Source: Methanocorpusculum sp.
Lineage (GTDB): Archaea > Halobacteriota > Methanomicrobia > Methanomicrobiales > Methanocorpusculaceae
DNA length: 64,000 bases
Direction of reading: 5' to 3'
Assembly (NCBI GenBank): GCA_029987235.1
Contig: DALTWF010000005.1
Coordinates: 1 to 64,000, forward strand
In this document: in pieces, positions 26,077-34,047 of the stretch
Position numbering within the stretch: position 1 is the first letter of the stretch
Layout of the letters: each line of letters begins with the position of its first letter
Program-made: the position numbers and the translations under genes
Notes under the pieces: generated by a model
The model's input: only the letters and a program-made list of their open reading frames with translations
Told to the model about the DNA's origin: nothing
The model's database searches: none

Positions 26077-26197
26077 GAAAACTTCTGACGCAGAAAGATG
26101 ACTGAATGTTTTCAGGACCGGTATTTTGTCACTGACTTTTTTGTGCAAAAGTTGTGTCAGACCGTGCATTTTTCGACAAAAAAGGTGTATGAGGGGG
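26077..26197 (-). repeat. Degenerate 30-nt tandem repeat array 3
   Basis: On the minus strand, units of 30, 31, 30 and 30 bases can be laid out at 26168-26197, 26137-26167, 26107-26136 and 26077-26106. They share elements with arrays 1 and 2: a T6 run followed by GTCGAAAAAT (compare GGTTTGAAAAAT), and GTCAGTGAC preceded by AAAAAA. It is more decayed than the other arrays. It begins 36 bases past the stop of cas1 and precedes the transporter gene. Confidence 0.5.
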
Positions 26198-26232
26198 TAA
26201 CGACCGGAAAAGAGGGGAGGGGGGAAGAATAT

Positions 26233-27150
26233 TCAGTAATGCAGCACCGGCGCACAAATCCCCTTAACCGCATCCGCATACCGCTGCACATTCTCTTCCA
26301 GAACTGCCCGGTTCACACTTTTTTGCAGCCGGTTGTAAAATTCTGACACAATCTCCTCGGACAGAATGCAGCGTGAACCGGATTCAAATCCGCCGGATAA
26401 GGCGTCGGATGATGCCATATCAATTACCACACGGTCAACCATTGAAGGCTTTGCCGCTTCGATTATGTCATACACACAGGAACCTGCCTTCGAAAACAGC
26501 GCCCCCGAATGTAAATCAAGTCCTGCACCCGTACACGCAAGCGATGCGTTTGCATACAAGACGGCATACCCGAGCGAGAACAGCACATTTACCGGATCTT
26601 TTAAAACGCCATCTGTGAGGCGGCGGAATCCGAGTTCTCTTGGAACAACCCGGGAAAGAATCTCATAATACATAGTACGGTTCAGCGAAAACACACGGTT
26701 GAACTCCTGCATAGTAACAAGATATGCAAGTTCCGACTGCGATTTCGTCAGAATCTCAAGTTCACCCTTGTAGAATATCCCGCTCCGACTACGGTCGTCT
26801 AACTCATGCAGAAAAAGCATACGGGCATCCATTGATGCAGAAATGACCGAAAGCGCAAATTTCTGCACCGGAAGAACCTTCTGCCTTGCACGAAGCACCG
26901 GTTCTGCATTGTCTGAAATCGTACCCGTCAGCCGGTTTTTCGCATCAAAAAAAGTCACCGCAATATTTCGTGCGCGAAGAACGGCAAGCGCGGAGGTCTG
27001 CAAAGTATGCCCACCGCAGATAACAAGGTGACTGACTTCGTCTAACGGATAATAGCGGGATGTTCCCTTCTGCGATATAATTAAAGTGTCCTTTGTAGTC
27101 CTGATATCGGCACCGAAGCCGAAAACCGTAACCCAGGAAACCTCACTCAT
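26233..27150 (-). CDS. Stand-alone Cas1-like protein with degenerate active site
   Basis: A 305-residue Cas1 homologue with the beta-rich N-terminal domain and the helical C-terminal signature DPVNVLFSLGYAVLYA (185-200). The family's catalytic Glu (in GIEGN) aligns with Ser155 in VFSLN. The catalytic His (in GFLH) aligns with Phe219 in GALF. The acidic pair is kept in VYDIIE (D228, E231). There is no cas2, no other cas gene, no CRISPR array and no family B polymerase here, so this is a solo Cas1 outside a CRISPR or casposon setting. The start overlaps the archaemetzincin gene by eight bases. Integration activity looks unlikely; a DNA-binding or structural role is inferred. Confidence 0.85.
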   Translation of the reverse strand: MSEVSWVTVFGFGADIRTTKDTLIISQKGTSRYYPLDEVSHLVICGGHTLQTSALAVLRARNIAVTFFDAKNRLTGTISDNAEPVLRARQKVLPVQKFALSVISASMDARMLFLHELDDRSRSGIFYKGELEILTKSQSELAYLVTMQEFNRVFSLNRTMYYEILSRVVPRELGFRRLTDGVLKDPVNVLFSLGYAVLYANASLACTGAGLDLHSGALFSKAGSCVYDIIEAAKPSMVDRVVIDMASSDALSGGFESGSRCILSEEIVSEFYNRLQKSVNRAVLEENVQRYADAVKGICAPVLHY

Positions 27151-27736
27151 TGTTTCCCCCGGACAGAATCTGCCGGCAGCGTCCGCAGAAATAATTCCGT
27201 TTCCGGTTTATGTCATCGAAATTTGCCGGGCAGTACATAATACACTGCGGATTGTCACAGTGACCAAGCCCGAAGAGATGACCTATCTCATGCGCACCCT
27301 CGCGTACAATCCGGTTGATTAACTCATTGTCGTCTGCATGATATCCGTAAAACTCGTTTGCAAGGCGGCAGGGCGAAACAACAGCAACCCCGAGCTTCGG
27401 ATAGGCAAGTCCGAAGACCGAGTCAGTTCCCTCTTCAAACAAATCACCCGGCGTAACCAGGAGAATTTTTTCATGCAGATGGCAGAACTTCTGATAATAG
27501 TCGAGGTCAACATCTGCGGGCTTGAACAAATCCGGCATATGGCTTCTGAAAAGGTCCAGTTTCTGCAGGATTTTCACCGCATCACACTGACGCCGCACCG
27601 AATCGTATCCGTCATAGGGGAACGTGCCGTTGTCGATGCGTGAAACCGGCATTTCAAGCACGGCGGATAATTCTTCCGACACCGGACGCGACAAGCCCTG
27701 CGGCACTCTTGCGTCCCAGAAAAGGTGTATGCCCAT
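27143..27736 (-). CDS. amzA: Archaemetzincin zinc metalloprotease
   Basis: A 197-residue metalloprotease of the archaemetzincin family. The extended zinc motif HEIGHLFGLGHC (149-160) is followed by Cys165, Cys169 and the FCGRC pair (184, 187), which bind a second, structural zinc. The natural substrate is unknown in archaea. There is no signal peptide, so the protein is cytoplasmic. It is the first gene of a two-gene operon, overlapping cas1. Confidence 0.92.
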   Translation of the reverse strand: MGIHLFWDARVPQGLSRPVSEELSAVLEMPVSRIDNGTFPYDGYDSVRRQCDAVKILQKLDLFRSHMPDLFKPADVDLDYYQKFCHLHEKILLVTPGDLFEEGTDSVFGLAYPKLGVAVVSPCRLANEFYGYHADDNELINRIVREGAHEIGHLFGLGHCDNPQCIMYCPANFDDINRKRNYFCGRCRQILSGGNNE

Positions 27737-27782
27737 AATATGATTAGTATATCTGTGTTTAAAGACATAAATATAGTGACTT

Positions 27783-28166
27783 ATGGCATACGAAATAGAG
27801 CGGGCTTGCGGTGAATATATCAGAAATCATTACGCATCCGCTGTGGAAATCGGATTCGGCGGAAAAACCGCGGCGGCAGAAATACTGATTGATGCAGGCA
27901 TTCCGGTTCTCTGCACCGATGTTCATTCCTATGATACAACAGTTCCTTCCGTGGTGGACGACTGTGTAGAACCCGACCTTTCGCTTTACATCGGCGCGGA
28001 AGTAATCTACGCAATCCGCCCGGGCCTTGAAATCATCCCCGCCATGATAACGCTTGCAAAACGCGTGCATGCGGATCTTTTAATCTATCACCTCGGATTT
28101 GAGTTGTATCAGGACGGGGGAGAGGTAATTGATCTCGGCCCGTGCATGCTGCACAAATATGCCTGA
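27783..28166 (+). CDS. UPF0146 family protein
   Basis: 127 residues with the UPF0146 pattern: SAVEIGFGGKTAAAEIL, a Rossmann-like turn, VLCTDVHSYD, VDDCVEPDLSLYIGAEVIYAI and RPGLEI. The fold resembles a small SAM-type methyltransferase, but no catalytic function has been assigned. It runs divergently from archaemetzincin and lies upstream of the rpl37ae operon, separated by a promoter. Confidence 0.85.
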   Translation: MAYEIERACGEYIRNHYASAVEIGFGGKTAAAEILIDAGIPVLCTDVHSYDTTVPSVVDDCVEPDLSLYIGAEVIYAIRPGLEIIPAMITLAKRVHADLLIYHLGFELYQDGGEVIDLGPCMLHKYA

Positions 28167-28180
28167 GCGGGACTAACCTT

Positions 28181-28270
28181 TTTATAACATGCCGGCTAAT
28201 ATAATATGACACAAGCGATGAGTCTCATGACCGTAAGGTCGTATTGGCACATCTGTCTGGAGATAGAAAA
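28181..28270 (+). promoter_or_regulatory. Promoter and structured leader of the rpl37ae operon
   Basis: A TATA-like TTTATAAC at 28181-28188, preceded by a purine/C-rich segment (GGGACTAACC), predicts transcription from about 28210. That leaves a ~60-nt leader. The leader holds the hairpin GACC-GTAA-GGTC (28229-28240) with a GNRA-type loop. It also shares GCGATGA with the rpl7ae leader. Leader folding may control ribosomal protein output; no binding test is possible here. Confidence 0.45.
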
Positions 28271-28555
28271 ATGGCATCACAAAGCAAGCATGTAGCAAAA
28301 GGCCGTGTAACCGGAAGCGCCGGACGTTTCGGCCCGAGATACGGCAGATTTAACCGCAAGCTGGTTAACGAGAGCGAAAAGATTTCCCGCGCAAAGCACC
28401 TTTGCCCGATGTGCGACACCGTAGCAGTAAAACGCGAAGGTACCGGTATCTGGGTATGCAAGAAGTGCGGATACAAATACGCAGGCGGAGCATACGCACC
28501 GCAGACTCCGGGCCTTAAGGTCGTATTACGCACCATCGAGACCAAAGGAGAATAA
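28271..28555 (+). CDS. rpl37ae: Large ribosomal subunit protein eL43 (L37Ae)
   Basis: A 94-residue zinc-ribbon ribosomal protein. It has the usual TGSAGRFGPRYGR start and the four Cys of CPMC and CKKC about 15 residues apart. I chose ATG 28271. It starts an operon of rpl37ae, rpo12, a Brix protein, pcc1 and pfdB with spacings of a few bases or ATGA overlaps. Confidence 0.96.
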   Translation: MASQSKHVAKGRVTGSAGRFGPRYGRFNRKLVNESEKISRAKHLCPMCDTVAVKREGTGIWVCKKCGYKYAGGAYAPQTPGLKVVLRTIETKGE

Positions 28556-28559
28556 TTTA

Positions 28560-28691
28560 ATGGTCAGTTACAAGTGCGCCCGCTGCAAACAGACGGTTGA
28601 AATAGATGCGAATGTCCGCTGTCCTTACTGCGGTCACCGTATTTTATTCAAGGCGCGCGGTGCCGGCACGAAAATACTGAAAGCAAGATGA
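28560..28691 (+). CDS. rpoP: DNA-directed RNA polymerase subunit Rpo12 (RpoP)
   Basis: A 43-residue zinc-ribbon protein reading MVSYKCARCKQTVEI, then VRCPYCGHRILFKAR. The CxxC...CxxC site and the C-terminal GHRILFK motif identify the smallest archaeal RNA polymerase subunit. It begins four bases after rpl37ae, and its stop overlaps the next start (ATGA). Confidence 0.95.
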   Translation: MVSYKCARCKQTVEIDANVRCPYCGHRILFKARGAGTKILKAR

Positions 28692-29089
28692 CTGTTGTAA
28701 CGTCATCGCGCAAACCATCCAACGAAGTCAGGAGACTTGCAAAAGAGATTGCATTCTCTCTGGGCTTCCCATATATTCAGCGGGGAAAGGCAGGAATCCG
28801 CGAACTTGGGGCGGACAACCCCAAAATTATTTTTATCTCGGGTACGAAACGCCTGGGACCGGTTTTTGATGTAACCGTGAACGGCGAGTCTGTATTTTCC
28901 ATGCTGATGAACAAAATTACCGAATCGGAACGTACCGGTCCTTTTAAGAAGGGATTTATTACGCGCGAGCCGGATTTATACGAATTTCTGTCGCCGCACA
29001 TTCCGATTGAGCTTGATGAAAATGCCGAGGGCGCGATTGTGTTTTACGGAACGCAGAAAAAACAGTATGTGCTGCAGGTAATGGTATGA
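28688..29089 (+). CDS. Brix domain rRNA biogenesis protein (Imp4-like)
   Basis: A 133-residue archaeal Brix protein starting TVVTSSRKPSNEVRRLAKEI. The core segments IIFISGTKRLGPVFDVTVNG are typical of the short archaeal IMP4/Brix proteins thought to act in ribosome assembly. It is coupled at both ends with four-base overlaps. Confidence 0.88.
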   Translation: MTVVTSSRKPSNEVRRLAKEIAFSLGFPYIQRGKAGIRELGADNPKIIFISGTKRLGPVFDVTVNGESVFSMLMNKITESERTGPFKKGFITREPDLYEFLSPHIPIELDENAEGAIVFYGTQKKQYVLQVMV

Positions 29090-29316
29090 AACATTCCGCA
29101 GTGTTTACGTTTGAAACGCCCGATGCAGAGAAACTCTATGGGGTGCTTTCACCGGAGGCCGGTCAGGATCCGGGGGATAAGGCATGTACGCATCTCTCCT
29201 GTGAAGGAGATGTCCTCACGTTCCGTGTGGATGCTGATGACTGCGCAGGTCTTCGCGCAAGTCTGAATATGTGGCTGCGTCTGATAGATGTTTCGGAAAA
29301 AATTATGAGGATTTAA
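29086..29316 (+). CDS. KEOPS complex subunit Pcc1
   Basis: A 76-residue protein matching the small Pcc1 subunit of KEOPS, the complex that makes the t6A37 tRNA modification. The pattern is the beta-strand start AVFTFETPDAEKLYGVL and the helical end GLRASLNMWLRLIDVSEKI. The other KEOPS genes are not in this window. Neighbours are Brix and prefoldin, the usual archaeal setting. Confidence 0.85.
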   Translation: MKHSAVFTFETPDAEKLYGVLSPEAGQDPGDKACTHLSCEGDVLTFRVDADDCAGLRASLNMWLRLIDVSEKIMRI

Positions 29317-29318
29317 CT

Positions 29319-29690
29319 ATGGCAGCACCACAGCAGGCGGCAATTCCGCCGCAGATTCAGCAGCAGCTTGCAATGTTTCAGCAGATTCAGGGCCAGCTTC
29401 AGCAGGTATCGAGTCAGAAAATGCAGTACGAAATGAACCTTCGCGAGATGAAGAAGGCACTCGAGGAACTTGAGGCATGCGCAGATGACGCAGCAGTTTT
29501 CTCGGCAGTAGGTTCTGTGATGATTCAGAAGGACAAGGCAGCAGTTAAAGCTGATTTATCCGACAAGGCAGATTCTTTGGAGCTGCGTATCGGTTCTCTT
29601 GAAAAGCAGGAAAAAGCAATGGCAGCAAAAGCCGCGTCTCTCCAGAAACAGATTCAGGAAGCCATGTCCGCAGGACAGGGCGCTCAATAA
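29319..29690 (+). CDS. pfdB: Prefoldin subunit beta
   Basis: A 123-residue chaperone subunit made of two long coiled-coil helices (about 10-50 and 80-115) joined by a beta hairpin (VFSAVGSVMIQKDK). Prefoldin hands unfolded proteins to the thermosome. I chose ATG 29319, two bases after pcc1. The gene closes the operon and meets the dtxR gene tail to tail eight bases away. Confidence 0.93.
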   Translation: MAAPQQAAIPPQIQQQLAMFQQIQGQLQQVSSQKMQYEMNLREMKKALEELEACADDAAVFSAVGSVMIQKDKAAVKADLSDKADSLELRIGSLEKQEKAMAAKAASLQKQIQEAMSAGQGAQ

Positions 29691-29697
29691 ATTTTTT

Positions 29698-30096
29698 TTA
29701 TTTTCTTTTCTCAACGAATTCTTTTATCTTCTGTATTGTAATCTGGTTCAGTTCATGTTCCATAAAACAGGCGTCCAGATCCGCAATTTTTTCAGGTACG
29801 CCCAGTAATACAAGGAACTCAACCAGAATGGTATGGCGGAATTTGACCTGTTCGGCGATACGTTTTCCGTCAGGAGTCAGGGTAACTCCTTCATATTTGC
29901 GGTAGGTAACCAGACCTTTTTTGCTCAGTTTCAGAAACATCTCCGAAACCGAGGAGGGAACAACATCAAGGTCTTCTGCAATGTCCTTGGAACGTGCATA
30001 TCCTTTGATTTCCGTTACGTTCAGAATCGATTCAAGATAGTCTTCTTCTTTGGTGCTGAGCGGTTTTTTATAGGAGGCGGCGGCTGCGGGCTGCAT
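29698..30096 (-). CDS. DtxR-family metal-dependent repressor
   Basis: A 132-residue regulator with the winged helix (YLESILNVTEIKGYARSKDIAEDL) and dimer/metal domain of DtxR/MntR proteins. The metal-binding pattern is visible in RHTILVEFL and in CFMEHELNQI. It lacks the C-terminal SH3 domain, as in MntR. It is the last gene of the leftward feo cluster, so it probably represses feo when Fe(II) is plentiful. Confidence 0.88.
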   Translation of the reverse strand: MQPAAAASYKKPLSTKEEDYLESILNVTEIKGYARSKDIAEDLDVVPSSVSEMFLKLSKKGLVTYRKYEGVTLTPDGKRIAEQVKFRHTILVEFLVLLGVPEKIADLDACFMEHELNQITIQKIKEFVEKRK

Positions 30097-30102
30097 TTTA
30101 TG

Positions 30103-30309
30103 TTATTTATGTTCCTTACAACTATATCTTTCTTTTTTTGATTCTGTGCGACAGCATGAACAGTTTCCGCCGCACGAATGAAGACCTCCCACGCACCCGC
30201 AATGACAGCTTTTACCCCTGACAGTTCTTAAGACAAGCCGGACAAAAAGTACGCAAATCAGTGCCGCAGCCAGAATAAATCCGGCTGCCCAGAAAATTTC
30301 AGAAGCCAA
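30103..30309 (-). CDS. FeoB-associated Cys-rich membrane protein
   Basis: A 68-residue protein: one N-terminal membrane helix (IFWAAGFILAAALICVLFV), then a short tail with seven Cys in pairs (CHCGC, SCGGNCSCC and a last C). Such small proteins accompany FeoB in many prokaryotes and may bind or pass iron. Its start overlaps the feoB stop by 11 bases. Confidence 0.85.
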   Translation of the reverse strand: MASEIFWAAGFILAAALICVLFVRLVLRTVRGKSCHCGCVGGLHSCGGNCSCCRTESKKERYSCKEHK

Positions 30310-32239
30310 GAAGACTTCCTCCCTGATATATGATAAATGAGATAATCCATGCTATAACCAGATACATGAGAGCCGCAAAAATCGTAAACGACCAGGAATG
30401 CGACTCTTTTTTCATAGTGAACAGTGCTGCAAGGCACGGGATGTAAAGCAGAACAAAGACCATGAAGGAGAGTGCTGAAAGCGGGGTAAATACTGTTGGA
30501 AGAACCGAAACAAGCCCTTCCTCACCGCAGGAGAAAAGTGTTCCCATTGTTCCGACCACGACCTCTTTTGCAAGAAGTCCCATAATAATGGAAACAGATG
30601 CTTCGGCAAACCCGAATCCAAGCGGAGCAAAAACCGGTGAAATACATCCGCCGACAATGCCTAATACTGAGTCAGACGAGGCATATTCAACACCGAACGG
30701 CAGTGTTGCAAGAAGCCAGACAAAGAGCACGGCAGGGAAAATTATCACTCCCGCGCGGGATAAGAACTCTTTTGCATTGTCCCACATGGCAAAAAATACA
30801 TCCCGCAGACGGGGTACATGATATGACGGCATTTCAATTATGAAATCTGATTCTTCACCTTTGAACACGGTTTTTCGTAAAATCAGACCGGCAGCAAGGG
30901 CGACTGCAATACCAAGCAGATAAATCGCAAAGAGAATCACACCCCGGTATGCTTCAAAAAACGCCGTGATAAAAAGCACATAGACCGGAATGCGTGCACT
31001 GCAGGACATGAACGGAGTTAAAAGCATGGTCAGTTTTTTTGACCGGTCGTTTTCAAGCGTGCGGGAAGCCATTATCGCCGGAACACTGCACCCGAATCCG
31101 AGAATCATCGGAATGAAGGATTTGCCGTGCAGTCCGATTTTTTTCATAAGAGCATCAGCAATTACCGCAACACGTGCAAGATAACCGGAGTTTTCGAGAA
31201 CCGCAAGCATGAAAAACATCAGAATAATGTTGGGCAGAAACACAATGACGCTGCCAAGACCGCCTATTATACCGTCAACAACCAGAGATGTGACCCAGGA
31301 AGGAGCGCCGAAAAGAAAATCACCTGCAATCTGTCCAAGCCGGCTGAAGAATTCTTCAATCAATCCCATTAACGGTTCGCCTGCGGCAAATACTACCTGA
31401 AAAACGAGGAATATGACCAGAAGAAAAATCGGAACGGCAAGTATTCTGTTCATCACAAGTTTGTCTATTGCATCAGTGATGTTTCGGTTTTTTCCGGTTA
31501 TCGAAACGCATTCCTTCATAATTTTTGCAATATAGCGGTATTTCTGCGTGGAAATGATTTCCGTAAGGGTAAGTCCCCCGTATTCTTCTTCCAGACGGCG
31601 GCGTGTGCATGCGGTATGCTCTGTTTCGTCTTCTTTTTGGTGAATCAGTGCAGAAAGCGCAATCCAGCGGCTTTTTCCTTCTGCGGTGAATTCTGCTATG
31701 CAGGATTCGAGTTTTTCGTCATAGCAGTGTACGGGATATGTCGGCGTTTCTCGTATTACAGCGTCCAGGAGGTCTTCACGTCCGGATTTGCTCACCGCTT
31801 CGATTTTTACCACGGGAACGCCGAGTGCGGTCTGCAGTTTTTCTGCATCGACCTGTATACCGTTTTTTGCGGCAAACCTGTTCATGTTAAGGGCAATGAC
31901 AACAGGGATGCCAGTCTCTATTAACTGAAGAGTAAGATAGAGGTTTTTTTCCATATTTTGTGCGTCAACGATGTTTACGACAATGTCCGGGTTTTCGTTC
32001 AGGAGGTATTCTGCGGTAATTTCCTCCTCAAGAGTGCGTGAGGAGAGGCTGTAAATGCCGGGAAGGTCAACAATTTCAAAAGTACAGTCTTTGCAGGTGA
32101 GTTTTCCTTCGTTTCTGTCCACAGTTACGGTTTTTCCAGGCCAGTTGCCGGTATGGCGGCGAAGTCCGGTAAGTCCGTTGTAGAGGGTGGTTTTTCCGCA
32201 GTTCGGATTTCCTGCAAGTGCGAGGGTAATTTTTTTCAC
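30299..32239 (-). CDS. feoB: Ferrous iron transport protein B
   Basis: A 646-residue iron permease. The N-terminal G domain has G1 GNPNCGKTT (10-18), G3 DLPGIYSLS and G4 ALNMNRF, where the usual NKxD Asp/Lys context is changed to NMNR. The membrane part has two Gate segments with Cys (GFGCSVPAIMASR and YIPCLAALFTM). It imports Fe(II), needed in bulk for hydrogenases and ferredoxins. It overlaps feoA by four bases. Confidence 0.95.
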   Translation of the reverse strand: MKKITLALAGNPNCGKTTLYNGLTGLRRHTGNWPGKTVTVDRNEGKLTCKDCTFEIVDLPGIYSLSSRTLEEEITAEYLLNENPDIVVNIVDAQNMEKNLYLTLQLIETGIPVVIALNMNRFAAKNGIQVDAEKLQTALGVPVVKIEAVSKSGREDLLDAVIRETPTYPVHCYDEKLESCIAEFTAEGKSRWIALSALIHQKEDETEHTACTRRRLEEEYGGLTLTEIISTQKYRYIAKIMKECVSITGKNRNITDAIDKLVMNRILAVPIFLLVIFLVFQVVFAAGEPLMGLIEEFFSRLGQIAGDFLFGAPSWVTSLVVDGIIGGLGSVIVFLPNIILMFFMLAVLENSGYLARVAVIADALMKKIGLHGKSFIPMILGFGCSVPAIMASRTLENDRSKKLTMLLTPFMSCSARIPVYVLFITAFFEAYRGVILFAIYLLGIAVALAAGLILRKTVFKGEESDFIIEMPSYHVPRLRDVFFAMWDNAKEFLSRAGVIIFPAVLFVWLLATLPFGVEYASSDSVLGIVGGCISPVFAPLGFGFAEASVSIIMGLLAKEVVVGTMGTLFSCGEEGLVSVLPTVFTPLSALSFMVFVLLYIPCLAALFTMKKESHSWSFTIFAALMYLVIAWIISFIIYQGGSLLGF

Positions 32240-32484
32240 TGCGGCATCACCAGTATATTTGCGGCATCGCTTTTCCTGAGAGCGAGTTTTCCGCCATGGA
32301 TGATGAAAATGAGGGGGTCGCCAAAGGGGGCTTTTCCGCAGGAGGTAATGATTGAGCCATGGATAAAGCCGAGTTCGGTAAGTCTGTTTGCAAGTTCACG
32401 GTCTGGATTTTTAAATCCGAGTATTTCCGCCGTATCGTTCTTTTTTATAGAGGATAAGGGCACAGCATATTTGCAGGTTTGCAT
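32236..32484 (-). CDS. feoA: Ferrous iron transport protein A
   Basis: An 82-residue SH3-like protein (AEILGFKNPDRELANRLTELGFIHGSII, DPLIFIIHGGKLALR) that helps FeoB. It is first in the feoA-feoB-Cys-rich-dtxR cluster and starts just inside the divergent promoter shared with the ATPase gene at 32692. Confidence 0.93.
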   Translation of the reverse strand: MQTCKYAVPLSSIKKNDTAEILGFKNPDRELANRLTELGFIHGSIITSCGKAPFGDPLIFIIHGGKLALRKSDAANILVMPQ

Positions 32485-32550
32485 GGCATATTAGTTCGTT
32501 TTTCGGTGGGCAAATACCTGTGTCGAAAAATGTTGGGCAGGGTCTTTCAG

Positions 32551-32567
32551 TCCGAAAAGGTTTCGGA
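32551..32567. promoter_or_regulatory. Palindrome in feo promoter region, possible metal-repressor site
   Basis: TCCGAAA-AGG-TTTCGGA is a perfect 7-bp inverted repeat with a 3-bp spacer, 67 bases upstream of feoA. Nearby are further TTCGG/CCGAA half-sites (about 32500 and 32579). The size suits a DtxR-type dimer and the matching gene lies in the same cluster, but it differs from bacterial DtxR boxes. Confidence 0.45.
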
Positions 32568-32691
32568 TGAAGGAAAGGTTTCCGAAAAAAAGCGCATGAA
32601 TCATTACAGAATTGTGATGAGGGGCGGATTGCCGACAGGTATCCGACAAATGTTTATGTTGGAAAAGTGACACGATAAGAATTCTTAATCA

Positions 32692-34044
32692 ATGATAACA
32701 AGATCAATCGATAAACGGTTAATCCGATTCCGTGACAACCATGAAAAAAAGGCCCTGCTTATTACCGGTGCACGACAGACCGGAAAGACATACAGCATAC
32801 GCGAACTGGGAAAATCCTATGCATCATGTATTGAAATAAACTTCCTGGAAAATCCTGCCGCACGGCAGATTTTTGCCGGATTTTCTAACGCGGACGATTT
32901 GCTTCTGCGGATTTCAGCCGTTGCAGATAAACCGCTTATCCCGGGAAAAACGCTGATTTTCTTTGACGAGGTGCAGGAATGTCAGGAAATTGTTACCGCG
33001 GTAAAATTCCTTGTTGATGAGGGAAGTTACCAGTATATCTTAAGCGGGTCGCTTCTTGGCGTTGAACTCAATGACATCCGTTCCTACCCTCTCGGATACA
33101 TGGAAATTGTTCAGATGTATTCGCTCGACTTCGGGGAATTTATCCGGGCAAACGGTGTTTCAGATGCGGTAATAAAAAAACTCGGCGAATCATATTCTGC
33201 GAAAACGCCGGTCGATTCGATAATTCATGAAAAAATGATGGATTTATTCCGTCTGTATTTAATCATTGGCGGAATGCCTGCTGTGGTTGACACCTATCTG
33301 AAAACAAATGATATCCGAAGGGTAATCGAGGAACAAAATGCCATAATTTCCCTTTTCAAAAAAGACATATCGCGCTACAATCATGAATATAAACTCCATA
33401 TTGAAGAAGTATTTACCACCATCCCCATGGAACTGAACCGGAAAAACAAACGGTTTATTATCAGTGACGTGGGAAAAGGTGTACATTTCCAGCGCCTTGA
33501 AAACAGTTTCCTCTGGGTTAAGGATGCGGGTGTGGCTTTACCTGCCTATTCTGTTGAAGAGCCTATGTGTCCTTTGAAACTGTCCGGCTCAGTGAATTTA
33601 TTCAAACTCTTCCTCTGCGACACAGGTCTATTGTCTGCAATGTATATAGATGGTATTCAGCTTCGTGTCTTAAACAGGGAAACTGACATTAATTTCGGTT
33701 CGGTGTATGAAAATGCCGCCGCTCAGGAATTTACCGCGCACGGATTTGAACTGTATTATTTCAACAGCAAAAAGCAGGGGGAACTGGATTTTGTTCTGGA
33801 ACAGGGAGGGCGCGTTCTTCCAATTGAAATAAAATCAGGCAAGAATTATGCACGTCACCGGGCTTTGTCAAATGTGCTGGAAAATCCCCTTTACGGAATC
33901 TCCGAGGGTTTTGTTTTCTGTAATGACAATGTACGGGTAAAGGAAAAAATTACGTATCTTCCAATGTATATGATGATGTTTCTGAAAAAGGATGTGCTAC
34001 CGGAAAAAATGGTGTATAGGGTTGATATGAAGGGTCTGGCGTAA
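32692..34044 (+). CDS. AAA+ ATPase with DUF4143 domain
   Basis: A 450-residue ATPase with Walker A GARQTGKT (about 26-33) and Walker B TLIFFDEVQE. The C-terminal DUF4143 region carries a PD-(D/E)xK-like motif ELDFVLEQG...LPIEIKSGK, as in many members. The family is widespread and strain-variable in bacteria and archaea, and its role is unsettled; defence or mobile-element links have been suggested. It stands alone and is transcribed away from feoA. Confidence 0.87.
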   Translation: MITRSIDKRLIRFRDNHEKKALLITGARQTGKTYSIRELGKSYASCIEINFLENPAARQIFAGFSNADDLLLRISAVADKPLIPGKTLIFFDEVQECQEIVTAVKFLVDEGSYQYILSGSLLGVELNDIRSYPLGYMEIVQMYSLDFGEFIRANGVSDAVIKKLGESYSAKTPVDSIIHEKMMDLFRLYLIIGGMPAVVDTYLKTNDIRRVIEEQNAIISLFKKDISRYNHEYKLHIEEVFTTIPMELNRKNKRFIISDVGKGVHFQRLENSFLWVKDAGVALPAYSVEEPMCPLKLSGSVNLFKLFLCDTGLLSAMYIDGIQLRVLNRETDINFGSVYENAAAQEFTAHGFELYYFNSKKQGELDFVLEQGGRVLPIEIKSGKNYARHRALSNVLENPLYGISEGFVFCNDNVRVKEKITYLPMYMMMFLKKDVLPEKMVYRVDMKGLA

Positions 34045-34047
34045 AAA

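Noticed and set aside
26233..27736. Casposon
   Set aside because: There is no family B DNA polymerase, no terminal inverted repeats, no target-site duplication, and the Cas1 active site is degraded.
32479..32670. Plus-strand 63-codon frame in the feo promoter
   Set aside because: It covers the palindrome and repeated TTCGG sites; composition and position fit regulatory DNA, with no ribosome site.
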